Positions 15,155 through 24,530 of a stretch of 64,000 nt of DNA are shown in pieces. The position numbers were made by a program, and so were the translations under genes. The notes under the pieces were generated by a model. It was given only the letters and a program-made list of their open reading frames with translations. It searched no databases and was not told the DNA's origin. The DNA is from Lachnospiraceae bacterium MC2017 (lineage in GTDB: Bacteria; Bacillota; Clostridia; Lachnospirales; Lachnospiraceae), in assembly GCA_000701625.1 (NCBI GenBank), contig KL370803.1, positions 127,206-191,205 of the forward strand, in the 5' to 3' direction. How positions within the stretch are numbered: the first letter of the stretch is position 1; the number at the start of each line of letters is the position of its first letter.

Positions 15155-17809
15155 ATGAAAGAACGCATAATCCTTGCTCCTGGTGTTAACGGCAATGAAC
15201 TTCTGAAAAGCCTTGCCATGCACGGAGTAAATAGCTTTAATCTGCGAATTTGTTCTGCGGCTGAATTGGCACGGATGGCGCTTATGCGATCCGGCATACA
15301 GATCACAGAAGATTTTGTAAGCATTCGTGAAGAAACTGCTATTGTTGCCCAAGCGTTAGAGGGCGTTAAATATTTTTATAATCCTTCAGACCCTACATAT
15401 TCAGATGTTCAAAAAATTGCAGCCGCCATACGTAGGATCAGGAGTTTAATACCTGACGGGGACGAAGCCGACGAGATTGATCGTATTCTTAGTGAAGGTG
15501 AGTTTAAAGAAAAGAATGCGGCTCTTATTTTGGTGTGCAAAAAATACCTGAAATATATATCAGGCAAAAATCTGTTGGATACCATTTCACTGATTCGAAA
15601 GGCTATTAACGAAGCAGTAAAGTTTGATGCGGATTTTTTTACTCTTGAGGAGTTTGCGTTAACCCCTGTTGAAAAGAAACTCATTGCTCAGCTATCCGAT
15701 GAAAAGAATAAAAATATTAATCTATCGGAGCTGTTTAATGTATCTGAAAAGCCAATAAAGGTTGCCGGATATAAAAATTGTTATGGATCCAATAACGAGG
15801 TGGAGTCCATTCTATCAGACATCTATAAAGGAAAAGTTCTTGATCAGTGTTCTGTAGCTGTTACAGACAGCAGCACTTATGGCCAGCTCTTTTTCGATAA
15901 TGCAATTCTACATGACATACCCATTACGTTTGGTTGTGGCATTCCTATTTCAAATTCAAATCCTGCAAAGCTTCTTGACCGATATTACCACTGGATGACT
16001 GATGGTTTCTTTGGTTATGAAGCCGTTAAAAATATGCTGTCATCCGATATATTTGATTGGTCTAAAGTTAATGAAAATAATAATAGCTTAAATAAAAGCT
16101 GTCTTTTCGAACTACTGGGAGATATAAAATTCAGTACTAGCAGAAAGGATAATAAGAAAAAACTTGAAACGTTTATTTCTGCCATTCATGAAGAGGCAAA
16201 GTACGCAGAAGAAAAAAATGACAGGGAAAGCGAGAAAATAAAGCAGAAAATAGCATGCATCCCTTACCTTGAGATTTTAGCGGAAGCGTTTACCCTGCCT
16301 GTTGAAGATTTTATAAAAGAATACTCAAAAATAAGAAGAGGTTCAGGGACAGAAACCGCAAATCTTGTGATGAAACTGGATATTGCTGCGGTCTCTGCTA
16401 TATATGAAGAATTTGGCATTATACATAGATGCGGTATTAAACAGGATATCACCGCTTTAATCGGACACATCTTAAAGATGAATGTCGCTATCGGAGGAGC
16501 AGAGCCCGGAAAGCTATTCATTACAGATATTGACCATGCGCTTTTATCTTTGAGAAGTAATCTTTATATCGCAGGTCTTTCTGCGTCAAAATATCCGGGT
16601 TCTCCCAAAGAGGATTATCTGCTGCTTGATAGTGACCTAAAGCTCTTTAAGAAGGCGGATTACTATACTTCAGAAAGCAAGATAAAGACTAAAATAAAGA
16701 AACTTCTTTCGCTGGTCCGTTTAGCGTCAGCGCTGAATTCGGATGTCAATGTGAGTTATGCAGGATTAAATGTATCAGAACTCAAAAAAGATAACCCTTC
16801 ATCAATGATTTTTGAACTATTCAGAGAAGAACACCAAAATTCAAACGTAAAAGATTTTGACAACTTCAAAAAAGATGTTGGGTATTTCGATCCATTGATT
16901 TCCATAACAGGAGAGATAGGAAAGGCTTACACTCAAGAGAATACACAGATAGACACAGTTGGAATTTCTCGAGAAAATGCCCGGCTTAAAGAAGCTTCAG
17001 AAAAAGAATATTCTCCTTCAGCCATTGAACTTTTCTTCCAATGCAATAGAAGATTTATGTTGAAATATATCCTTGGTATAGCAGAACCGGAAGAGGACAA
17101 GGTATTAGAAGTTATTCCCTCGAGTGATTTCGGTACGATAGCACATTCTTTGATGGAGATTCTTGGAAATTCCTATCAGGATGGAAGAACCTGCATTTCA
17201 GAAGAAGAGTTTATGGAGATTTCAGGTCAATATTTTGATCGTTATATTTCCATGCACACTCCTGTGATCTTACAAAAGGTTCAGGATGAAAAAAACACAT
17301 TTTTACAGATGATGAAAAACGCTTATCAGTCAGATCCTCACCGGAAAATTCTTCTAAAAGAGGAAGAAAGCCGATGTGTGCATGAAAGCGGTGTGAAGCT
17401 TAAGGGATATCCCGACAGAGTGGAAGATTTAGAAGATGGTACATGTCTCATAGTTGATTTCAAAACCGGAAGATTGATCAAACACAATGAAAATAACATT
17501 GAAACATGTCTTCAAGTTCTCATCTATGCATATATGATGGAGCATAGAGAAGACAAAAAACTGAAGGTATCCGGCTGTCAGTACAGATATCTTAGACATG
17601 GACAAAATATTGACTGCAAATATGATGATGCCATAAAGGAAGAACTTAACAAAAAGCTTTCAGAATTTAAGCAGCATCTGGATAGTGGGGAATTTCCGGT
17701 TTCTCCGTATGCAATTAAAAAAGGCGACAATGATCCTGATCCGTGCAAATATTGCAAATACGGGCTGATCTGCGGAAAATTGCAGGAAGGAGGATCCGAC
17801 GATGAGTGA
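15155..17809 (+). CDS. AddB-like PD-(D/E)XK nuclease
   Basis: Encodes about 884 residues. The C-terminal nuclease domain resembles AddB/RexB: SPSAIELFFQCNRRF (Cys near 630), FGTIAHSLMEIL, YPDRVEDLEDGTCLIVDFKTG, and a terminal cluster DPCKYCKYGLIC (Cys about 864, 867, 873). With the first Cys these form the four-Cys iron-sulfur site typical of AddB. No intact Walker motif was recognised in the N-terminal two-thirds, which should be an inactive helicase-like scaffold. The length is well below the 1,150 or so residues of housekeeping AddB. The stop overlaps the start of the AddA-like gene by 8 nt, so translation is probably coupled. The start could also be the GTG at 15146. Housekeeping AddAB of this species may lie elsewhere; whether this set is the only copy cannot be told from the window. 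Confidence 0.82.
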   Translation: MKERIILAPGVNGNELLKSLAMHGVNSFNLRICSAAELARMALMRSGIQITEDFVSIREETAIVAQALEGVKYFYNPSDPTYSDVQKIAAAIRRIRSLIPDGDEADEIDRILSEGEFKEKNAALILVCKKYLKYISGKNLLDTISLIRKAINEAVKFDADFFTLEEFALTPVEKKLIAQLSDEKNKNINLSELFNVSEKPIKVAGYKNCYGSNNEVESILSDIYKGKVLDQCSVAVTDSSTYGQLFFDNAILHDIPITFGCGIPISNSNPAKLLDRYYHWMTDGFFGYEAVKNMLSSDIFDWSKVNENNNSLNKSCLFELLGDIKFSTSRKDNKKKLETFISAIHEEAKYAEEKNDRESEKIKQKIACIPYLEILAEAFTLPVEDFIKEYSKIRRGSGTETANLVMKLDIAAVSAIYEEFGIIHRCGIKQDITALIGHILKMNVAIGGAEPGKLFITDIDHALLSLRSNLYIAGLSASKYPGSPKEDYLLLDSDLKLFKKADYYTSESKIKTKIKKLLSLVRLASALNSDVNVSYAGLNVSELKKDNPSSMIFELFREEHQNSNVKDFDNFKKDVGYFDPLISITGEIGKAYTQENTQIDTVGISRENARLKEASEKEYSPSAIELFFQCNRRFMLKYILGIAEPEEDKVLEVIPSSDFGTIAHSLMEILGNSYQDGRTCISEEEFMEISGQYFDRYISMHTPVILQKVQDEKNTFLQMMKNAYQSDPHRKILLKEEESRCVHESGVKLKGYPDRVEDLEDGTCLIVDFKTGRLIKHNENNIETCLQVLIYAYMMEHREDKKLKVSGCQYRYLRHGQNIDCKYDDAIKEELNKKLSEFKQHLDSGEFPVSPYAIKKGDNDPDPCKYCKYGLICGKLQEGGSDDE

Positions 17810-20800
17810 TATTACAAGTCTTGAGAAGGATACTATATCGAGAAATAGAATTATCAATGAAATAGACAAAAACTTTTTTGTAGAAGCAGGTGCAGGATCC
17901 GGAAAAACAACGATGCTTGTGAATCGCATGGTCGCAATGGTAGAGGCTGGTATTGATATCAAAAAGATATGTGCTATTACATTTACAAAAGCCGCTGCCG
18001 GTGAGTTTTATGCGCGTTTTTATGAACTATTAAGCGAGCGAAGCAATCCCGACTATAAATGGCAAGACAAGGGATTTGCGGGGCAGCTTCCTGAACCCAC
18101 TGAAAATACAAGGAAATATTGCGCCGAAGCATTACAGAATATTGACCTATGCTTTATGGGAACGATAGATTCCTTTTGCAATATGGTGTTATCTGAGCAT
18201 CCATCAGAGGCTGGAATACCGTCGGATACAAGCATTATTTCTGATCAGGATGCTGAAATTATCTACAAGCAGGAATATGTAAAAATATGTGCTGGTGAAT
18301 ATGATGATAAAGTAAAAGGCTTGTCCGTGATGGCTGCTGAATTTAGAAAATTGTTTTGGAATGATGAGGAAGTATTTACGACCGGCATTTCATTTTTTAT
18401 GAATAATCGAAATGTAAGGTTTGTATACAGCAAAACAACCCCAATAAATATATCCCAAACTTATGAAACAGAAAGAAACGAACTGCTTAGGGCAGTTAAA
18501 TGTATGGCTGAACATCCCGAGATCATTTCTGAGACAAATGATGAAAAGAGAGCGGCCAAAGCTGAAATAAATGGTATTCTGAACGTTTTAATTAAAGATT
18601 GGAACAATGATATTAATGGAATTATTAAAGCATTGAAGACATTAAGCAATATCAATGTCGTGCAGGAGGGATTTGATAAATACGGAATAATACTTGAGGA
18701 TCTTTTTGAACCAAGCAGCGCAAGAGACAAATCACAAAAAATAATAATAGGAAACAAGGATGAAATTTATTGGAAACTTATAAATTACCGCTACAATCTT
18801 TCCATGACTTTTCTTATGTCCTGCATTTCCATCCTTGAAAAAGTCCTTTGCACGAAAGGGAAAATGACATTTTTCGATTATCTTTATTGTCTAAGGAATA
18901 TGTTGGCGAAAGACATTAAAGAACAGGATGGTCGCTTGGTTCATCATATACATGAACGACACAGGTATTTTCTTATCGATGAATTTCAGGATACGAATCC
19001 ATTACAGGCAGAAGTATTCTTCTATCTGTGTGCAGAAAAGCCTGTATTAAAATGGAGTGCTTGCATTCCCACGCCCGGATCTTTATTTGTCGTTGGAGAT
19101 CCGAAACAATCAATATACAGATTTAGGGGGGCAGATGTATCTTCTTTTGAGAATGTAAAAATACTATTTGAAAAAAACGGCGGAAATGTGCTTTCTTTGA
19201 CCAGAAATTTTAGGTCAACCAAATCTTTATGTGATTATTACAACAGAATCTTTAAAAAGATATTTACAATGGGGAATGATAACAAAATTAAATTTGATGA
19301 AATCCCATTGCCTGAGAGTCGGAATAATGAGTTTCAGGGTATATATAAATACAAGGCATATGCGGGAGCGTTAGAGGAAAGCCATCCTGATGAAACTGAT
19401 ACTGCCCAAATTGTTCGAATCGTAGAAAAACTTGTTAATAATGATGAATACAAAATCTATGACTGTAATGACGATGCCTTAAGGTCTATAGAATATAAGG
19501 ATATCATGGTCATTACTTATGGAAAGAAAAATCTTAATCCAATCATGCAGGCGCTCAGTGATAGGGATATTCCTACAAAGGTAGAAGGAGCTGTTCCTTT
19601 TTCGACATGTACAGGCTTAAATGAAATTTACAGGATATATGCTGCAATTGCTGAACCTACAAATAATGTTGCAATTTACGCAGCATTAACAGGAAAACTT
19701 TTGGGCGTTACTGACAGAGAAATACAGGCATATGCCGAATGCAAAGGACGATTAACTTTATTTCAGGAATTTGAAAATATAACAATTCCGGAGGCAGCGG
19801 ATGTTGTAACAAAGCTCCGTTATCTCCATGATTTTTATACAAAGTCAAAGCTTCTTTCTCCTGTGGCTCTCTTCAACAGGATCATGGATGATTTCCGGAT
19901 ATTTGAGACTGTAAGCCCAGATAATCTTGAGGTTGTCTTTTATGCCGGAGAACTTCTAAGAAATGCAGAAAACGCAGGAATAGTTGCTACATTTAAGGAT
20001 GCCGCTGAGTATATTAAAAAGATGATCGATGGCGAGTCTGATGAGGAACGCTGTTTAAGCTTCAGCCAGAACAGAAACGCCGTGTATATGGCAAATCTGC
20101 ATAAAGTTAAAGGTTTAGAAGCACCTGTGGTTATCTTATCATCTGCATTTAGGGCGAACAATTCTAATGAAAAATATATTGAATATGCTTTGAATAAAGA
20201 ACCTAAAGGTTACATTTTCGCATTTAAGAATCCTAAAAGAGTTGTAGTTTCCTTTGAAAAGGATATTTTTAATGAGGCCGAGTATAAAAAAAATGAGGAA
20301 AAATCTGAACAGGATAGACTAAAATATGTTGCTGCGACAAGAGCGCGCAATGCGTTGATAATATGTGACCGTATTCAAAAAAGCAGAAATAAAAACGAGG
20401 AGAGTCATTCATCTATTTGGAATTATCTCTTAAAAGATGAAAAGGAGGAAAAAGGCATTCTTCCTGACTTTTTTGAAGAAGAAATAGAGCATACCCAAAA
20501 GCGTGATGTAAAATACGTTAACCAGAGGGCACAAGACCTATACGATAAAGCAGCAAATAACTGCGTTCTTAACGACCGAAGTCCTGAAACGGAAAGCTAT
20601 TTGTTTGAGAATCCCAGCCGGCTAAAGTTGGTATCTAAAATGATGTCCGATGAAGGTGAAGTTGTAATAACCGAACCAGTGGGGGATTCAGATAAAAAGC
20701 CAGAAAAAGCAAAGACAAATTTTGATGCCCACAATAATCCTGCTCTACTCGGCACTATGACTCACAGACTGATGGAGGTATTGGTATCGACTAAAAATAA

Positions 20801-21227
20801 AGTTGATTCCGAAAGGGCAATAGAAGAGATCATCCGGGAATATATAACTCCTTCAAGTAAAGATTCGGAGGCGATTCTTCGGAGTTCGCTTTCTACAGTT
20901 GCTGAAAGAATGCGTCAGGGAGGCTATCACCAGTCAAACGATCTTCCTCAGGACATACTCGGCACATTGCTTGATGCTGACGAGGTTTATTGTGAGGTAC
21001 CGTTTAGTTACAGTGATGAGACAGATGGTCATAAGGTTATCTGGAACGGCATCATGGATGTGGTTTATGTAAAAGACGGAAAATGGCATATTGTTGATTA
21101 CAAGACCAGCATTGACGGATCTGATCTCGATACCAAATATCAGAATCAGCTTTCCGCATATATAAAGGCATTTAAGGCTACAACAGGTTTTGATGCAGAT
21201 GCTAAGGCTTATCACATAGAAATCTGA
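17802..21227 (+). CDS. AddA-like UvrD-family helicase-nuclease
   Basis: Encodes 1141 residues. Superfamily 1A helicase motifs appear in order: EAGAGSGKTT (28-37), AITFTKAAAGEF, FLIDEFQDTNPLQ, VVGDPKQSIYRFRGAD, LTRNFRS, LHKVKGLEAPVVIL and YVAATRARNALII. The C terminus has an exonuclease domain with HRLMEVL...IVDYKTS near residue 1097. With the AddB-like partner it should form a helicase-nuclease that processes double-strand DNA ends, either for recombination or to degrade foreign DNA. B. subtilis AddA has 1232 residues, so this is a slightly short member. It overlaps the upstream gene by 8 nt and the next gene starts 16 bp downstream, which marks a three-gene operon. Confidence 0.87.
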   Translation: MSDITSLEKDTISRNRIINEIDKNFFVEAGAGSGKTTMLVNRMVAMVEAGIDIKKICAITFTKAAAGEFYARFYELLSERSNPDYKWQDKGFAGQLPEPTENTRKYCAEALQNIDLCFMGTIDSFCNMVLSEHPSEAGIPSDTSIISDQDAEIIYKQEYVKICAGEYDDKVKGLSVMAAEFRKLFWNDEEVFTTGISFFMNNRNVRFVYSKTTPINISQTYETERNELLRAVKCMAEHPEIISETNDEKRAAKAEINGILNVLIKDWNNDINGIIKALKTLSNINVVQEGFDKYGIILEDLFEPSSARDKSQKIIIGNKDEIYWKLINYRYNLSMTFLMSCISILEKVLCTKGKMTFFDYLYCLRNMLAKDIKEQDGRLVHHIHERHRYFLIDEFQDTNPLQAEVFFYLCAEKPVLKWSACIPTPGSLFVVGDPKQSIYRFRGADVSSFENVKILFEKNGGNVLSLTRNFRSTKSLCDYYNRIFKKIFTMGNDNKIKFDEIPLPESRNNEFQGIYKYKAYAGALEESHPDETDTAQIVRIVEKLVNNDEYKIYDCNDDALRSIEYKDIMVITYGKKNLNPIMQALSDRDIPTKVEGAVPFSTCTGLNEIYRIYAAIAEPTNNVAIYAALTGKLLGVTDREIQAYAECKGRLTLFQEFENITIPEAADVVTKLRYLHDFYTKSKLLSPVALFNRIMDDFRIFETVSPDNLEVVFYAGELLRNAENAGIVATFKDAAEYIKKMIDGESDEERCLSFSQNRNAVYMANLHKVKGLEAPVVILSSAFRANNSNEKYIEYALNKEPKGYIFAFKNPKRVVVSFEKDIFNEAEYKKNEEKSEQDRLKYVAATRARNALIICDRIQKSRNKNEESHSSIWNYLLKDEKEEKGILPDFFEEEIEHTQKRDVKYVNQRAQDLYDKAANNCVLNDRSPETESYLFENPSRLKLVSKMMSDEGEVVITEPVGDSDKKPEKAKTNFDAHNNPALLGTMTHRLMEVLVSTKNKVDSERAIEEIIREYITPSSKDSEAILRSSLSTVAERMRQGGYHQSNDLPQDILGTLLDADEVYCEVPFSYSDETDGHKVIWNGIMDVVYVKDGKWHIVDYKTSIDGSDLDTKYQNQLSAYIKAFKATTGFDADAKAYHIEI

Positions 21228-21243
21228 TGGGAGAGATGTTGAA

Positions 21244-22965
21244 ATGGCACGAATGATACCTGCGACAATAAGTCCTGATGTAAAAAGCCAGGCAGAAAAG
21301 GACATTTTCGGCTGGCTCTCAGAACTAGAGTGGGAAAACTGTATTGTTTTGCATTCTCTTGGAATGGCTGAGCATGTAGATAAAATTTTCGGCGAGATTG
21401 ATTTCGTGATCATAGCTGACGAGGGCGTTCTCTGCGTTGAAGTCAAGGGCGGCATAGTTCGTCGAAATTCAGGTATTTGGGAATTTGTGAATCGATACGG
21501 ACGTGTTCACGAGAAACGAGAAGGACCGTATGAGCAGGCGCAGAGCAACGAACAGTCTCTCAGAAAGTATTTACTGGACAGATTGAGATCAAAAGACGAT
21601 CCAATCTGCCGATGTGCTTATGCCTCCTGTGTGATGACGCCCGAATGTGTGATGGATGCGGGAGAAAGCATCGATATCATACCTGAGATTACTTTTGACA
21701 AGAGGAACACAAAAGATGATCTTCCAAAGTTTTTCGAGAGAGTCTTCAAATACTGGAAAGATAAGACAATGGAAAAGCATCATTTTTCCGGAAGGCATCT
21801 TCAAAACGAGGATAAGGAACGACTTGTGAGGATCTTGAGAGGTGATTTTGCGTTTGTACCGGCTATGTCTTTATCGCTTCAGCGCACAGATGAAATGCTT
21901 CAGGCAGTGACTGATGAGCAGTACGCGGTCATGCGAGGATTTCGTGCCAAAAAACTCATGGTGTCGGGGGCTGCCGGTACGGGAAAGACACTGCTTGCAA
22001 TGGATCAATGCAGAAAGTTCCATGCGGGGGGATACCGTGTACTTTTTCTTTGCTACAATCGAAAAATTGCCGGATATGTGAGAAGTATTTTTGAAACGGA
22101 AGGATTGGAAATAGATGTATATACTTTGCATGCTTTTCTACTAGAGAAAACGGGACTTAAGCTTGTTTCTGATCCGAAGTTTTATATCGAGACTCTTCCT
22201 GAGACATTTATAGAATCTGCAGAAGCTCTTATGCCGGAGGATGCGCGATTTGATGCACTGGTCATAGATGAGGGTCAGGATCTGATGAACAGCTACGCCA
22301 TGCTTTGCCTGGAGTATTTGTTAAAGGGTGGACTTAAGAATGGACGGTGGTCTTTTTTCTATGACCGGAATCAGAATTTATTCGGAAACTATGATGAACT
22401 GGATGATATCTATGAGCAGATGGAAGATTATGGTGCAGTAAACTATGAACTGTCTACAAACTGTCGCAACACGAGACAGATTGCTGCTGAAACATGGGCA
22501 CTGACAAATGTTGCTAAAGCCGATATCCTGAAGACATCGGGAGAGGCAGTCGGATATCATATGTACTCGGATCAGAAGGAAGAAAGGAAGGAACTGTTCA
22601 AACTTTTAAGGAAGCTTTTTTCGGAAGGAATAAAACGGAGCGAGGTGATCATTCTGTCTCCATACAGGCTTGATAATGAGAAAAACTGTCTTCATGATGC
22701 AAAGATTCCTCCGGAACTCGGAAAACTTCCAATTAATAATTACGACAAACCCGATGATGACACCCTTAGAGTTTCCACAGTTCAGGCATATAAGGGACTT
22801 GAGGCAAAGGTAGTCATCTATACAGACGTAAAAGGTTTTAAGGACGATGACAACCGGATGTTGAACTATGTAGCAATGTCCAGAGCCAGAACTTTACTGG
22901 AAATCTTCTATGATAAGAACCTAGAGAATGAGCGATCAGAAATGATGAAAAACACAATTGAATAG
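21244..22965 (+). CDS. NERD-domain UvrD-like helicase
   Basis: Encodes 573 residues. The N-terminal 120 residues are a NERD (nuclease-related) domain with the PD-(D/E)XK-like core EIDFVIIADEGVLCVEVKGG. An SF1 helicase follows: SGAAGTGKTLLA (about 239-250), FDALVIDEGQD, YELSTNCRNTRQIA, VSTVQAYKGLEAKVVIYT and NYVAMSRARTLLEIF. NERD-helicases are widespread in defence islands and DNA repair, but few have a defined function. The start follows GGGAGA by about 9 nt. It ends 42 bp before the next repeated terminator cassette, so it is the last gene of the addB-like/addA-like operon. A shared task with the two upstream genes in DNA degradation is inference from operon structure. Confidence 0.87.
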   Translation: MARMIPATISPDVKSQAEKDIFGWLSELEWENCIVLHSLGMAEHVDKIFGEIDFVIIADEGVLCVEVKGGIVRRNSGIWEFVNRYGRVHEKREGPYEQAQSNEQSLRKYLLDRLRSKDDPICRCAYASCVMTPECVMDAGESIDIIPEITFDKRNTKDDLPKFFERVFKYWKDKTMEKHHFSGRHLQNEDKERLVRILRGDFAFVPAMSLSLQRTDEMLQAVTDEQYAVMRGFRAKKLMVSGAAGTGKTLLAMDQCRKFHAGGYRVLFLCYNRKIAGYVRSIFETEGLEIDVYTLHAFLLEKTGLKLVSDPKFYIETLPETFIESAEALMPEDARFDALVIDEGQDLMNSYAMLCLEYLLKGGLKNGRWSFFYDRNQNLFGNYDELDDIYEQMEDYGAVNYELSTNCRNTRQIAAETWALTNVAKADILKTSGEAVGYHMYSDQKEERKELFKLLRKLFSEGIKRSEVIILSPYRLDNEKNCLHDAKIPPELGKLPINNYDKPDDDTLRVSTVQAYKGLEAKVVIYTDVKGFKDDDNRMLNYVAMSRARTLLEIFYDKNLENERSEMMKNTIE

Positions 22966-23007
22966 GAAACAAAAATCGCTATTATGCCGATTCGTAGAAA
23001 TCCAAAA

Positions 23008-23091
23008 AAATCTGTGATACACTGCCCTAACAATGAGCAGCACCGTATCACAGATTTTTTGTCGTTTTGGAAAAACTGCATTTTGTATAAT
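23008..23091 (+). promoter_or_regulatory. Repeated terminator-promoter cassette, copy C
   Basis: The stem AAATCTGTGATAC / GTATCACAGATTT (23008-23057) closes the helicase operon. TTGTCGTTTTGG follows, with TATAAT (23086-23091) again exactly 21 bp after TTGTCG, placed to transcribe the HTH regulator at 23123. Confidence 0.75.
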
Positions 23092-23122
23092 GCAGAAAAA
23101 CATGAATTACGGAGGGATTAAC

Positions 23123-23716
23123 ATGGGTGAATACAGTTCAAAATTAAAAAGACAGGTTGCGCTTCTTACAGTATTTGCTCACAGAGAAGCAATAAAAAGC
23201 TTCAATGTGATCCGTAAAAATGTGCCGAACATTACCCTTCGGACGCTGGAACGCGATATTAAAGAATTAAATGAAGCAGGCTTTATGGATGTAAAATATT
23301 ACAAAACAGATCGTATCTGGCATGGTGAGGTCTATATACCGGATAAAGCACCGGAAATGTCTTTGAAACGAAGAAAGGATTTTGATAATCTTGTTCATTT
23401 TGAATATATCCTGTTCACAATGAAATCCCTGGAATTTGATGAAGTAGATAATGCATTGTATAAGCTGCACCAGTATCAGGAAATGTATGAATGGTGGGAA
23501 GAAGATGATAAATATGGTCCGGAACCGAAATACGATAAAGCGGATCTGAATGAGGATATAAGTGCAGATAAGGCATATTTTAGGATTTTTCCAAATGCAA
23601 CGAAGGCTGATTTCGAAAAGGACGTAAGATTTCTTTGTGACATAGGTTATCCTATAGAATATAGTGAAGAACTAAATGTGTATTACACAAATTATCCAGA
23701 ACAGCTTATAGCGTGA
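23123..23716 (+). CDS. HTH (DeoR/YafY-type N-terminal) putative regulator
   Basis: Encodes 197 residues from the ATG at 23123, chosen because CGGAGGG lies 6 nt upstream; longer in-frame starts would run through the terminator cassette. Residues 1-65 form a winged helix of the WYL-regulator N-terminal type (VIRKNVPNITLRTLERDIKELNEAGF). No WYL domain follows; the C-terminal part is acidic and unrecognised. It is placed 16 bp before a PPP phosphatase gene with which it probably forms a two-gene operon. Regulatory targets unknown. Confidence 0.65.
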   Translation: MGEYSSKLKRQVALLTVFAHREAIKSFNVIRKNVPNITLRTLERDIKELNEAGFMDVKYYKTDRIWHGEVYIPDKAPEMSLKRRKDFDNLVHFEYILFTMKSLEFDEVDNALYKLHQYQEMYEWWEEDDKYGPEPKYDKADLNEDISADKAYFRIFPNATKADFEKDVRFLCDIGYPIEYSEELNVYYTNYPEQLIA

Positions 23717-23732
23717 TGAAGAGGTAATTGAG

Positions 23733-24512
23733 ATGAGTACTTATGTAATGTCTGATATTCATGGACATTTTGATGAGTTTCAGCAGATGCTTAAAAAGAT
23801 AAAATTTTACGATAATGATGAACTGATCATTGCCGGAGATTATGTAGACAGGGGAACGCAAACATGTGAAATGATGCGTTGGATTGTAAACTGTCCTGAG
23901 AATGTACTTCTATTAAAAGGCAATCATGATGTTGAATTTGCTAAATGCGTCAATATTCTTGATACGTTTTGTCACAGGTTTGAACTGGACGAAAGAGATT
24001 TTGATGATACAAAAGTGCTATACCATTCACTACAAAAAATTCCGGCTATTCAATCAGCATATTTTGATTATTACGGCACAATCGGTGATCTTGTCATGAA
24101 TAATGATGTGACCTTGATAGAATTAAAACAATGGGCAGAGATCATCCGGGAAATGCCCTATGTATATAAGCGAAGCATGAATGGAAAGCGATATATCATC
24201 GTTCATGCAGGCTATTATGAGGATAGATCAGTCCCTGTAAAAGAAATGGAACATTTTTATATCTATGCCCGAGAAAATGCTTATACAGTAGGAGGCGTAT
24301 CCGGTGCTACTATCATAGCAGGACATACACCAACGGTTATAGAGGGATTACCTATGTATAACGATGGTGAAGTATTCAAAATGTATGATAGTGAAAAAAA
24401 TTGTACATTCTATGATATCGATTGCGGCTGCGGGTATAAAGGATCTGACCATTTTCAAAACTGCCGTTTAGCGTGCCTGAGACTGGATGACGAAGACATA
24501 CAATATGTTTAA
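23733..24512 (+). CDS. PPP-family metallophosphoesterase
   Basis: Encodes 259 residues. The PPP metal-binding signatures are intact: MSDIHGHFDEF near the N terminus, AGDYVDRG, LKGNHDVEF, then IVHAGYY and IAGHTPTV further on. This fold covers serine/threonine protein phosphatases and Ap4A hydrolase-like enzymes; short bacterial members such as this (PrpA-like) can be either, and the substrate cannot be decided from sequence. The start follows AGAGGTAATTGAG. It ends convergently with the glycosyltransferase on the other strand, with only 18 bp between and no clear hairpin. Confidence 0.82.
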   Translation: MSTYVMSDIHGHFDEFQQMLKKIKFYDNDELIIAGDYVDRGTQTCEMMRWIVNCPENVLLLKGNHDVEFAKCVNILDTFCHRFELDERDFDDTKVLYHSLQKIPAIQSAYFDYYGTIGDLVMNNDVTLIELKQWAEIIREMPYVYKRSMNGKRYIIVHAGYYEDRSVPVKEMEHFYIYARENAYTVGGVSGATIIAGHTPTVIEGLPMYNDGEVFKMYDSEKNCTFYDIDCGCGYKGSDHFQNCRLACLRLDDEDIQYV

Positions 24513-24530
24513 GGATCTGTCTGATAAAAT

